DNA of 64,000 nucleotides from Ectocarpus siliculosus (taxonomy: Eukaryota; Sar; Phaeophyceae; Ectocarpales; Ectocarpaceae): contig FN648785.1 in the NCBI GenBank assembly GCA_000310025.1, forward strand, positions 629,277 through 693,276, given 5' to 3'. The notes below the pieces were generated by a model, which did not search any database, was not told the origin of the DNA, and worked only from the letters and a program-made list of their open reading frames with translations. Of this stretch, positions 10,701 through 22,700 are shown one piece after another. The translations under genes were made by a program, and so were the position numbers. Within the stretch, counting starts at the first letter, position 1. The number at the start of each line of letters is the position of its first letter.

Positions 10701-13700
10701 GACCGTCTCGAACGACGCCCAATTTGTTTTTTCGTGCGGGAAGGGGAGACGCGAGGTCTCGGAAAAGCGAAAAAGTGAGACCGGAAAATCAACGTGCAAC
10801 ACTTCTTTCCAGAGCCGACAACAAACTGGTGACAAGGACGGCAATCATTTTTCTTCTGCGTTCGTACGAGGCCACAATCGACAACAATACTGAGGAGCGA
10901 GTTGGACTACCGTCGACATAACGGGGTTCTCTTCTTCACGAAAATAAACTCAAAAAGGGTGAAATGATGCGTGTACCTGTGTTTCACTAAATTGAATATA
11001 GCTATGCTTTTTGTGCAAAACAGACGTAGGAAACAAACATCTGTATAACGACTACCACAGAAACACGAGGATGGAAGCTTCTCAAAGGAGGAAAAACAGT
11101 CTAAAATAGACAAGGAACCGCATGGACAAAAACTAGCGGCAACAAATTGTCAACGCATAGAGCCAAACCACAAGAACCACAATCACACAAGAAAAACGTT
11201 TCTTTCACTGTACAGAAGGGGCTCACAATTCCTTGGCCAGGAACAGCGGCAAGAGAGTGTAAAACCAAGAGAAAACGAAAAATATCGGGACTTCAAAGAA
11301 AAAAACAGTAAACAAACCTTCTCCACTTGGGGTGCCGCTTTGCTAAGCTTGTGGCCAGGCTTTTTTCCAGCGTCCACTATCTTTTCCAGCTCATCCTGAA
11401 GCTTCGCAGATTTGGTGCCGGAGTCCTGCTCAGCACGGGAGCAGTAGCACCGGACCAGCGTTCGAGCATTGTGGCGAGCGCATTGACGGGAGGAAGTAAA
11501 ATTTAACTCAAGTCTCGCCGCTGCTGAACGTGTAAGCGTAGCAAAAGAGAAATATAAGTCCCTAACATGCCATGCCGAGTGTCGTCGACGTGTGGCCATG
11601 CCTTGACTATCATAGCAACCGCTGAGGGTGTGCTGCTGCCGACACCTTGCTCGAGGCCCTCGTCACTTCATGACGTCATCGTACATGTCGTAGATTCATG
11701 GCCGGACTCCTGGGCTGAAAAAAGTCGCACAATCTCCCGGTGTGGTGTTCTACTGTAATAGCCCAAGAACGAGACTTGACCCCGCTGTGTCCGATATCCC
11801 AATATCCCATCGTGTACAAGCCTCGAGCTCGCAGAGCAGGGCTGGATGTAGGATGTAGGCTGTAGGCTGATGCGATTTCAACATCAAAGGCGGCGGCATT
11901 TCGGCGCACAGCAGTCATCGCGTCGATGGCCTCGGGTCACAACCAACACACAACGCATGGGCGTGAAAGCCGAACACAGCAACAACACCCGACCGCGGCC
12001 TCCAACACAACTATCCCGACGAAAGCAACAAAGCAGCAATGTCTGATCGCGGGGCATCGGCAGGTACCTTGTGCGCCTTCGTGGCGATGGCTTTGGCCCT
12101 CTCGAAGGGTTCGATCTTAGATGCTGCTTCTTCAGAAAGTCTCTGATTCGTAGCCAGCTCCGCCTCCACACTCTCCACCCCCTGAAACCGAACAACAGAG
12201 AGAGAGTCACATGTTTGTTTGTCAGCGGGGCCACGAAAACATGGCACGCCACCCCGCTGTCGCTTGCTATTAGCGCTGACCAGAATCATCCGCACCGATT
12301 CCGAGCGCTTTCACTGCCGTTTTCCTTCCAAACGTGCTTGCTTGCCTACACCAAGCAATGTGGCTGACCGAAAAAGCGATGCCAAAGGATGCAACGGGTT
12401 GTGTGATACGGTTCCACCGCAACGTGACGGCGATGCGCTGTCACGCAAAAAAGATTTACTCCGATTTGATGCATCTCTCACCTCCGTGGCTACTTGGAGA
12501 TCTCTCTCCAGCTGCTCTGTGGGGTCACTCGAGTCGTTGTTCTTGGCCTGAAGCGCCATCAGCTGATTTGAGAGCCTGGTCTTCTCGACCTCCTGTTTCT
12601 TAACCTCGCTCTGCAGCCGTTTCCTGTCCCCCTCTTCCTGCGAAGAAAAACAACAACAAATAGGCGAGGTTTCGCTTGCTCGCCAGCTTCTTTGGCGCGT
12701 GAAAACCCGCATGACAGAAGGATGCAGTATTTAACCACCTCACGTACGTCAAGGCAGGATACAGCAGTCAGATTGGAAAAAGTAATCCGTTTTCTGTAAC
12801 TGTTGACGGTTTCAGGACCTCCCTCCGGGTGTGCTTCCTGACGCGTTGGTCCCATGTTAGCCTTGCATAGCACTTCGTGAAGTCGCTGTTTTATCGCATA
12901 TTTGTTCACATGTTGTCAAAACGAAACCGCGCAACTGAAGCAAGGTCCAAAGGCACGGATATCTTGGGGTGCCTTCTCCGTCTACGTAGGCCAGCTCACA
13001 GCGACAAGGGTCTTGTACCATTAACTATCCACCGTATTCAAGCTTATCATTCATCATCATGAAGCAGTCTAGTCGACTAGACTAGCAAGCACGCCCCCAA
13101 CTTCACGAACACAAATAAAAAACCAATACACAAAAAAACAAACTAACCGAACGCCACAAAATCAGCAAGGTTAAGTCGTTCCGCTAACCAAAAAGGGCAC
13201 AGCATGGGGAGACGAACATACCTCGCGAAGGGCGTGTCTGGCTTCGTTAAGGCTCCTCGCTGCTGCGTCAGCCCCCGACTTTGCCCTCTCCCGGGCGCTC
13301 TGTGCCTGCCGCACTTGTGCCTGGGCCTCCTCCTTCTGTGTCCCCTCGTCCACGCCCAAGACACGCCTGTGCCACATCGGGACAGTAGAAGGTAGCAAAT
13401 AGAGCTAGCTGGTTTCCACGTGCTCTCTCTCTAAAAAACATCTTGACAAAACAAATAGTGGCCACGGTTGAAAGAGAAGGTTGTGCCGAGCAACCTAGAC
13501 CCTCTTCAACCCCTCTTGTCCGACTAAATATTGGCAAGAGGTGCACCATACAGCAGTATCTCTCATGGCCGTGACAAGCCACTTGTACCCTCTCAAACCC
13601 GTCCTTTCTAGGAACAACCTCTCTCGAACCGCAGCCGCTAATTCAAACATCTACTTCCAAGATAATGGCGCACGCTGACAAGCGGACCGTCGTCGCGATC

Positions 13701-16700
13701 AAGAAACGCTTTGGCGGTCTAGCTTCCCCCGTTCGCAAGTCGGAGTGGGCTCTGACGAAGCGAACCCCCACCCCCACCANNNNNNNNNNNNNNNNNNNNN
13801 NNNNNNNNNNNNNNNNNNNNNNNNNNNNNNNNNNNNNNNNNNNNNNNNNNNNNNNNNNNNNNNNNNNNNNNNNNNNNNNAAAATTCACCAGGGTTAAGTG
13901 TTTCCGTTACCCAAAAGGGGCCCGGCAGGGGGGGGGGAACTTCCTTCGGGAGGGGGGTTTTGGGTTTGTTTAGGGTTCCTGGTGGGGGGGTCAGCCCCGG
14001 ATTTTCCCTTTTCCGGGGGGTTTGGGCCCTCCCCCATTGGGCCCGGGGCCTCCTCTTTTTGGGTCCCTTGGTCCCCCCCCAAGACCCGCTTGGGCCCCTT
14101 GGGGCCGGTAGAAGGTAGAAAAAAGAGCTGGGGGGTTTCCAGGGGCTTTTTTTTAAAAAAACTTTTGGAAAAAAAAAAAAGGGGCCCGGGTAAAAAAAAA
14201 AGGTTGGGCGGAAAAACCAAGCCCTTTTTAAACCCTTTTTTTCGGAAAAAATTTGGGAAAGGGGGGCCCCAAAAAGCAGTTTTTTTAAGGGCGGGGAAAA
14301 CCCCTTTGTCCCTTTTAAAACCCGTCTTTTTTGGGAAAAACTTTTCTGGAACCGCGGCCGAAAATTAAAACTTTTATTTCCAAAAAAAGGGGGCAGGGTG
14401 AAAAGGGGCCGTTGGTGGGGAACAAAAAACGTTTGGGGGGTTTAGTTTCCCCCTTTCCAAAGTGGGGGGGGGTTTGGAGAAAGGGACCCCCCCCCCCCCC
14501 CCCCCCCAGGGGTACCCCAGCCCCCCCCCCCCCCCTCGCCGGCTCGCCTGTGTCTGTTGGAGTTGACGACGTTCATGCGGGTCTCCAAGTTGCGGCCGGA
14601 CACGGTGAACTTAGAGCAGCTCTTGCCACCAAGGCTGGGGTAGTACGCCTCGTACATGCCGTACGGCAATCGCTGACATCGCGTACGGTAACAGCGGAAC
14701 ACGGCGGGTGATCATTACAGTGATCCGTCTAGCCCGATCGAGAGGAAGGAAGCAATGCGCAGCTATACGCAAAAAATATACCACGCGCAGCTAACGCAGA
14801 AAAATCTACAGAACCAGGCAAAAGCACCCGGATGGGCCACATCATGGCCGGTTCTTCACACCGGACAGCACCACTGACAGACAAGAAGCGAACTTTCACC
14901 TCGTAGGTGCCGGACCGTCCCCTCAGGCATGCCTTCTCCGCCTCTTCCTTAGATGCGAACAGGCAGTTCTTCTCGATGGAGCACTGGTCCACCAGGGAGT
15001 TGAACGCCTGCGGCATGCATGGGGTGCACGATAAATATCGATCCACACGCACACACACAACGTGGTCCCAGATCATGGCCTTTAGAAGCATTTTTTGTTT
15101 TCAGCCGCACGGAGACTGACGATTATTCATTGGCTACCCGGTTGGCGCCGTCGATGGTAACATCAACTACACAACGTGCCGATACGCTACTGCAAGGCTA
15201 TTAAGCTTTCGGCATTGTGGAAAAGGGCAGGTCTTGCCGACAGATGTTAGTCCACGGGGTGGCGAATAGGCCGGACGTGAGTGCCTTCCAAGGGGCACCC
15301 ACCTGTAGAACCAAAGGTTACATCAAATCACCAACCCAACAAAGTGAACGCCGTGAGCAACAAAAGCAGCGGCTGTGGCGGGGCCGACTTGGCTGTCCAA
15401 GTCAAATCAAATCAAAATAATAATCCTCACGTACGTCCGACCACACGAGCAGAGCAATACGTCGTCAACAAGCATTTAACGACCATGGCCTCGAGGCAAA
15501 CACTCCCCTCACTATCTCATGGGGCACAACCGTTCTAGCGGCAATAGCCTGCACTGTCTGTAAGAAGCCCGCCGGGTTACGATCATCAACAGCGCTACAA
15601 TGCCCTCAAGATCACCACCACCGACGCCACTTCCACCGCCTCTGCTATAGTTTCCCGCCCACCTGGTCGTTGTCGACGTTGATGGCCTGCATTATCTGTA
15701 GGAAACCTGGAGGGTTGGACTGCGGTCTGTACCGCGGCTGCAGCGTTTGCACGATGATGGTGGGGACAAACCATCTCTGGTTGCCTCTGAAGGCCCGTAT
15801 TATCCTCATGAGCGTAGCCCTATCCCTGAGAGGGTCGCCGACAGAAAGGAAACAGCGTCATACAAACGAGGAGAGGGTGCGGAGATGGCGAGACACCCGT
15901 TCAGCATAGTCCTCGGACGTTGAATCGTGCCCGGACACATCCAGCATAACAGCCGTCCAACACGCAATCATATATATACAAAGGTCGACCGCTAACGGAT
16001 CTCGGTGAATCAAGACGTAATCATGAGGGCACGACCGCGTTGTATTGTATACATCCGATACACAAGAGTACAGGTGGACTGCTAGGCCGAACGTCGTACA
16101 CAAGGTGGTTCGTAGCCTGGTATTACATATATATATAAATGTTTTCTCCCTTCATCCACAAAAGGCCGACCGCTTCAGTAAACCAACCCGTGGGCCGTAC
16201 CCTTCTGCGGAAATTGTGCAAAGAAACAAGAGACAAAGATGACTAGAATAGTTGTAGTTGGGTCTTACTGGTGACACGACACGACAAAGTTGTTGAGGTG
16301 CCTGGAGAGGTGGCCCTCGATGCACACACGGAACCCCTTGTACTCCTCCTTCAGCTGGATCGACGCTCCGATTGGCCCGACGGGAGGGCTATGGAACTGG
16401 TGTCATGCAATCAGCACGGTGGGCGGGCGAAAACAGAAAACGCGAGAAACAACGTCGCAGTTACAAGTGGATGATCATCCTGAGGCAGGCACTCAAGTAT
16501 GCCTAGACGCCAACGAACAATCGAGACTTGATCTTCGCTGACCCATCTCCACTAACAGACTGATTAGACTACACCTGACTTGATTCGTTCATGTCGGATC
16601 CACGACTCCAACATCACCATCATCACCTTCATCGCCATGCGCATCAAATCAACACCATCCAGTCAACACCATCCAGCTACAGCCATTGAGATTGGTCATC

Positions 16701-19700
16701 ATCCCCATCACCATCACCACAACCCTCATGGTCCGTTTGCTCCCTTGGGTTGGTGCTACAACAGCTGTCATCATCGTCGCCTCGCCCACGAATAACATGC
16801 TATAATATTATCTTGACAGCAACAGGCTACTAGCAACAGTTCCGCCTCACTCAACAGGAACGGCCATATCGCGCCGATCGCACCACATCCCGCCCGCTCG
16901 GTGAAGTTAAGCGGCGTCGGGCCACGCTAGTTCTACGGTGGGGGACCACGTGGGAAGCCCTGGTGCTGTTCCTTTTTTGTTCACTCTCGCTTCGTCACCG
17001 CCAAGCCGCTTGCTTCCACGGCACATACATCGACTGACATATAGACACGTTTATATCGCAATGTGATACTTGAATATTTTTTCCAGGACCTTTCTACAGA
17101 CAATTTTGACAAATTTCTCTTCACAGCCTGGGAAATTGGAAAAGGAGCATGCTTTCAGTTTCCATGACACCAGACAAAGGCATGCACACCCATGATGCAG
17201 CCGCAACAAGACCTTAACACTACCACAACAGTGGTGTGGGTGGCAACGGTTGTTCGTGGTGTTGCACGGGATTTTACCCTGACTTTGTTTCTGCGCACTC
17301 ATCCAACATCCGATTCTGGTTGGCTTAGTTTGCACAAGATACGTTCGGCGGCGGCAACCAGCACAAAAGGAAGGAATAGGAAGGAAAATGGTTGTATTTT
17401 GCACATGATACACATCTCGCAGGAAACTAACCGCGACCAACCCTGTGCACACCGGAAACAAACAAACGCACCCCATTTCGCAACAACAATTTTGACCGCC
17501 CTTGGCGTCCATGATCCCGCTTAACACTCCCAGAGAGACTAGAAACAACAGACCAACGGGGCTAGGAAGCTCGATGAACCGCACAAACATTGAGCTACAT
17601 AAAAGAAAAAGAGAAAGAACGACACAAACCCAGCACGACGGATGCGATGATTAGCCGTTTCCGCACCGCAGAAGGAAAGGCGGAGGAACAATGAAAATAA
17701 AAATGAGAAGAAAACCTTTCGTGAGGCATGTCTGACCCGGCTGATGTTTCCTAAAAAACCCGACAGAAAGCGGCCAAACCCTGCCAGACGTCCTGCATAA
17801 TTGGAACAACACGCACCAATGCACAAAAGACTGGCCTGGTGGGCACAGCAGCCACTTCCGAAAATACACTGGACCCCACAACGAAAAACCAACCAACCAA
17901 AAACGTGCCACTAGGTACCTAGATCACACCTCATTCCCGCAAAAAATGTGGATTCCGAGGGGTACCCACGGGTCCACCATCGCGGGTTTGGGATCGGTGA
18001 CGGCTCGCGGATCTGCAAGATCCAACTGCAGGTCGTATCTCGGGGGGGGGGGGGGATCCGTGGATGTATGCACCCGAAACCGGTACCCTACCTTGTCGGC
18101 GTTCTGGCTGATTCTGCGGACCAAGGCCGGCATGTGACTCCCGAGAGCCGACAGCGGGTTGAACGTCTCCGTCTGCAGCCGGTTCGCCTCCGCTTGGCGT
18201 GACCTGACATCCTGTTTATGTCGTGAACAGCAACGGGTTTGTCACGGTGCCATCTACCGGCGAGAGCGGTTCCGGAAAACGCGCGTATTTCTCACGATCC
18301 GGACCACCGGTCCCCTTGATAGAACAAGCACGGAAGTGTCGAGAATAGTCCTACAACCATCGGTCATACACATAAAAGGCACCACCACCACCACCAACAA
18401 CAACCAGACGTCACCTCAACTGACACCGGCAGCAGCAGAGCCACAAGGAAAAAAAACTGCCACAAGAGCCTAGCAAAACAACACAACCATCCCAACCTTG
18501 TCGCAAGCCTGAAGCTCTTCCTTAGCCTTGTGGGCCATCTCTTCCGCCTGATTCGCCGCCCTACGCAGCTCGAACAAATACTCCTCCCCGCCCCTGCTTG
18601 CTTGCTGATGGCCCACGCCGGCCAGCGAATGATCCGCCTGGGGTTCAGGGGGTTCAATGATTTCGAAGGTTCCGTGATTGCGGCAGAAACAGCCAAGCAT
18701 CCGTAGAGCACAAATACAGTGCGGTGCGTTGATAGGTCGGGGTTGACACAGCGTAGGAGGTCCTAAAGTTGTTGTGTACGCGAAACAAGAAGCAGCAACA
18801 TCACCACGAAACGCGACTGGGTGACAGCACGAGCCATACAGAAGAGGAATCGGCGACGCAGGGCTGTAGGACACAAGCTTCGTCTGAGATTGGGGGCACC
18901 CGTGTTCGAGCGAAAAGCTCCTGTGCCCACAATCTCCGCTGTATCCATCGCATTGATGTGCAACAGTAGCCAATCCTATGAGCACAACAGGTAGGTGGGC
19001 GCATGAGTAGCCTCGCTTGTAGATCAGGTTGATGGCGCTAAGCCCAGCGTTCGAGAATCGTTGCACGCAGTAAAACGTGTCAGCCCAGAGATTGACCTGA
19101 CCTAGGTTTTCGAACAATGCCACGGAACGTACTTCTGTAGTGCCGCAAGGTCTACCTGAGCGACGAACATCAATCATCGTTTTGCCCACCTCCTGTATCT
19201 TCTCATGCAAGAGCCTCTCTTCTCCGTCCGTTGCAGCCCTCACAGCCGCTTCCCTTGCAAGGTTGAGATCCCTCGACAGTGCATCTTTCGCCTCTAGAAA
19301 CCAACGAGGACAGATGCGACACGCCACGGGCGCGGGATATCCTTTGGGTCAAGATGGCGCTTCCATCGATTCATTTCGCAACCCCGTCACCATCTCATCA
19401 TGATTGCTGAGATGTATGATAGACGGTCAGAGGCGCATGAAATGGCAGCGTTCAGCGCAAGACACACCGCTTGCCTTGGCCCAGGCCCGCGTACTCAAAC
19501 CTATTTTCATGATTGTTCCAAGCAACCACGTCCAATCAAAACAACACACAACATGTTTCTTTGAGGACTGCGAGGCCTACCCAGATCTGTTTTAGGCGTC
19601 ACCAGATCTCCCAGATCTCCCACCAGATCTACGAAAACTCACAAACGTTTGTCCATTCGCCCCGTCTCGCGAGCGACGCCTACCCACCTCTACCAGGGTA

Positions 19701-22700
19701 ATCGCCACATCTCCCAGATCTACCACCAGATCTACCAAAACTCACTCATCTTGTCCTTTCGCTCCGTCTCGAGGGAGGTCCGTTGCGTCCGTAGGTCCCG
19801 CAGAGGCGACTCCGCCTTTCGAAATTCCTCCTTCGCCTTGATGAGCACTTGCTTAAGCCTAGCGGTTTCGGCCTGTTGAATACATGGGTCCAAGCAAAGC
19901 GTCGTGAACGTCGTTCGTGGCGAATCAGGCTCACGGAATTCAATCGATCTTGCCTTCGTCATTCGAGGTGTCGGCAAAGGCTTTCCTTCTGATGCAGAGG
20001 CAACGAGAACAACCATGACGATGGCGATAACAACCACGAGAGCAGCCGTCCCCAGCGCAACACCAAAGAAGCAGCCACCGTCCTCTTCGACCACTTCAAG
20101 CGGGCCTCCAACACCTTCCTAGTTGTGACAGAAAAGTAGGGAGTTCTTGTGCTTTTCATCCCATCTACTCTAGCCCCATCTGCACCGTGCGGTTTATACT
20201 TGACGTGTCAGCCGGGGCCACAAAAAAAACGTGGCGCATATCATACTATCACAACAATTGCGTCGGACGCACAACGTTGCCACAGCGACAACTGACCCTT
20301 GTCTCTGGGAACCCCAAAACACCAAAGAATAAGAATATGACAAAAAAATTACGGCCGTGCGTTGTTTCTCTCACCACTCCTGCGTTTAACCGGGCATTGA
20401 CCTCCAGCTTGCGAGCTTCGGTGTCGGCGATTTCTTTGTTGAACTCCGCGATTTTCTCGTTAAGCCTTGGGAGCCAAAATCGCCATCACAACAACAACAG
20501 GAGGAACAAACGACGAACCGCAACGTCAGTGCTTTCGTTCCTCCGATGCCCTTGCGCCAGACTACAGTTGCGTGCGACCAAGCCAACGCCAGCACTGCAT
20601 CACGTGGAACCTTTTCGAACCAAACACCGCCTCGACCTGTCTGTTAGCTTAGCACTCGAGGCAAAAAACACTCGGCCTACTGTTTACCCCAACACATGGA
20701 TTTTAGCGGAGGGCAGAAGGAAAGAGGAAAGCAGTAAAGGCCAGCCAGCGGCAAAGGGTAAAGGCTAGGAGAGCGGCGTGAAGCCTCTCGCGCGGTTTCG
20801 TGCACTGAAACCCCTCTCTCCAAAGATCAAACCCACCGACAAAAACGGTACATCTCGAGCTGTAACGAGCTCTTTGTGCGTGTTTTTGTTGGTCTTGTCA
20901 GTGTCTTTTGTCTTCGTCTTCAAAGTTCAGAACCAAGGTGAACACAATGGAACACTTCCAGATTCCACCCAAACGGTGGGACACGGAAGCACCCATGTTT
21001 TGGCTCCGAGATGTCGTCACCACCAACCAGCTGTTGCGCTATGATACTGCTGCTCACTTATCCCGCAGGAGGGTCTTGGCCGTGGTGTCGAGGCGAAGTT
21101 TCTTCACTTTCTCCTCCGCAGCAGATACGACCGCCCACTCGATGTGCTCCTGCGGAACGCACAGCCGTCGCAGGCGGGCAGTCAAATCGATGTCAGCGAA
21201 TCGCACCGGGAATATCTTCTCCCGAAATATCCGCAAGTGCCCCGCGATTTAAGTGCGAGAAGGGGGGGTTCTTCCTTCACGTCAAAATTCAGTACTTCTA
21301 CAAGATACGCCCCGAGAAGGGAAAAATGCGCTCCAATAGTCTGGTCCTTGTCCCTTGGTTTGCAGAAAAAATCCCACAAGCCAAAGCCGAGCAGAAGGAA
21401 GCATGAAACGCCCGCTGCTGGAGTTTCGTAGGACACCTCTCGGCGAGAGATATTGTATACGTGCAGCATCAACTGTGTGATTGCCGTGCGTCGTTGGGCA
21501 CCTCGGCACGAGACGCCAGCGAACCGAGCACGACAAAAGAAGTTCTCGGTCCAACGCTTGGGTGGGTTTAAACCTGGACAAAAAACAGTTGTGCAGTATG
21601 TCATGTTGGTTGACAGTAGCTTCACCTGAATGGCCCACATGGTCCTCTCGAGCTTTTCCAGCTCTTGGAAGGCCTTGTACTCGTGTTTGAGGGCACTAAT
21701 GCGATCCTTGCTCCTGAGGTGGCGGGGGTCGCGACAACGAAAATCCAATGCAGGCGATCCAGCTTTAAACGTCCTCATAGGCCATTGGCCATACCACAGC
21801 CCAAGAACCGCAGGATAGAAAGGCCATGGGTTTACCACAGGGACGAGATACGTATGTAATCGGTGACCTGCTACAATACAGGCAACATCCAACCAAGCAC
21901 AGCCCGAGCGGTACGGAATCGATAGATGACCACGTCTAAACCACGAGCCCTTTCAAGCTTCACTTCGGCCGTCATACTGTAGTGGCACAAGCGTTGCAGT
22001 AGCGAGCTACGGGGGGATAACCAACCATACGCATCAACACATTAACGTTACACCTCTCTCTCTCTCTCTCTCGAGCCAAGCCACACCTGCGGTACTGATG
22101 GCTGGCAGCGTCGGAGCCGTTCTTCATCTTGGTGATATACTCGCCCGCTTCCTCAATATACTGACAAGGGATACACCGCGGGTACATAGATTGGTCAAAG
22201 CGAAAAAACATCGTGTATGCTATACTGACAACCTTTCTTCGGCTCCAGGCTCGTGTCTTCTTTCCTCTGTGGGGTGTGGGATCCCAACATAAAATAAAAT
22301 AGAAAAAGAGTGAAGGATTCTTGACTAATAAGGCTTACCGTGAACTTCTTCACTCCCAGGTTCCTACGTTGTAGCGTGCGCTGTAGCATAGTACTGGCAA
22401 TTTTTCCGTCTGCCCCATCCCATCACGTGTCGGTTGCATGCACGGCACCCGAAGTTGTTGCTGTTGAACATGCCAACATTTTCGAAGAACCAACGTCAAA
22501 ATGTCGCCACCGCATTGCCGGCGGTTGCGGCTACCCTAACGGCAACAACGAACCTCAGGTACCAGGATACATCACCGCAAACCGTGCACATTACATGCAG
22601 TAGTCAGTCATCACCGGCGTCACAACATCCTACACGTGAGACACACACCGCGTTGCGAAAACTCCTACCCTAAAATCTTCGCCGTACTGCCGCAAACAAC

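Larger units (their letters stand above)
16397..18091 (-). other. Intron 17 of copy B, host of a 5S rRNA gene
   Basis: The 1.7-kb intron contains the 5S rRNA gene at 16856-16973 on the opposite strand and a long but unsupported ORF at 17051-17590 (minus). A CAT/CAC-rich simple stretch lies at about 16600-16730, and a 13-G run occurs just inside the donor side at about 18040-18052. Confidence 0.7.

Noticed and set aside
13898-14368. 156-codon Gly/Pro/Lys-rich ORF
   Set aside because: It falls in the homopolymer-corrupted sequence after the gap, so it is not real coding sequence.
17051-17590. 179-codon ORF on the minus strand
   Set aside because: It lies wholly in intron 17 of copy B, has no recognisable domain and unusual Cys/Phe-rich composition. 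It is likely chance.
21900-21985. Charged open segment (TAEVKLERARG) considered as an extra exon of copy B
   Set aside because: Exons 10 and 11 already join in phase with the same lengths as in copy C, leaving no room for it.
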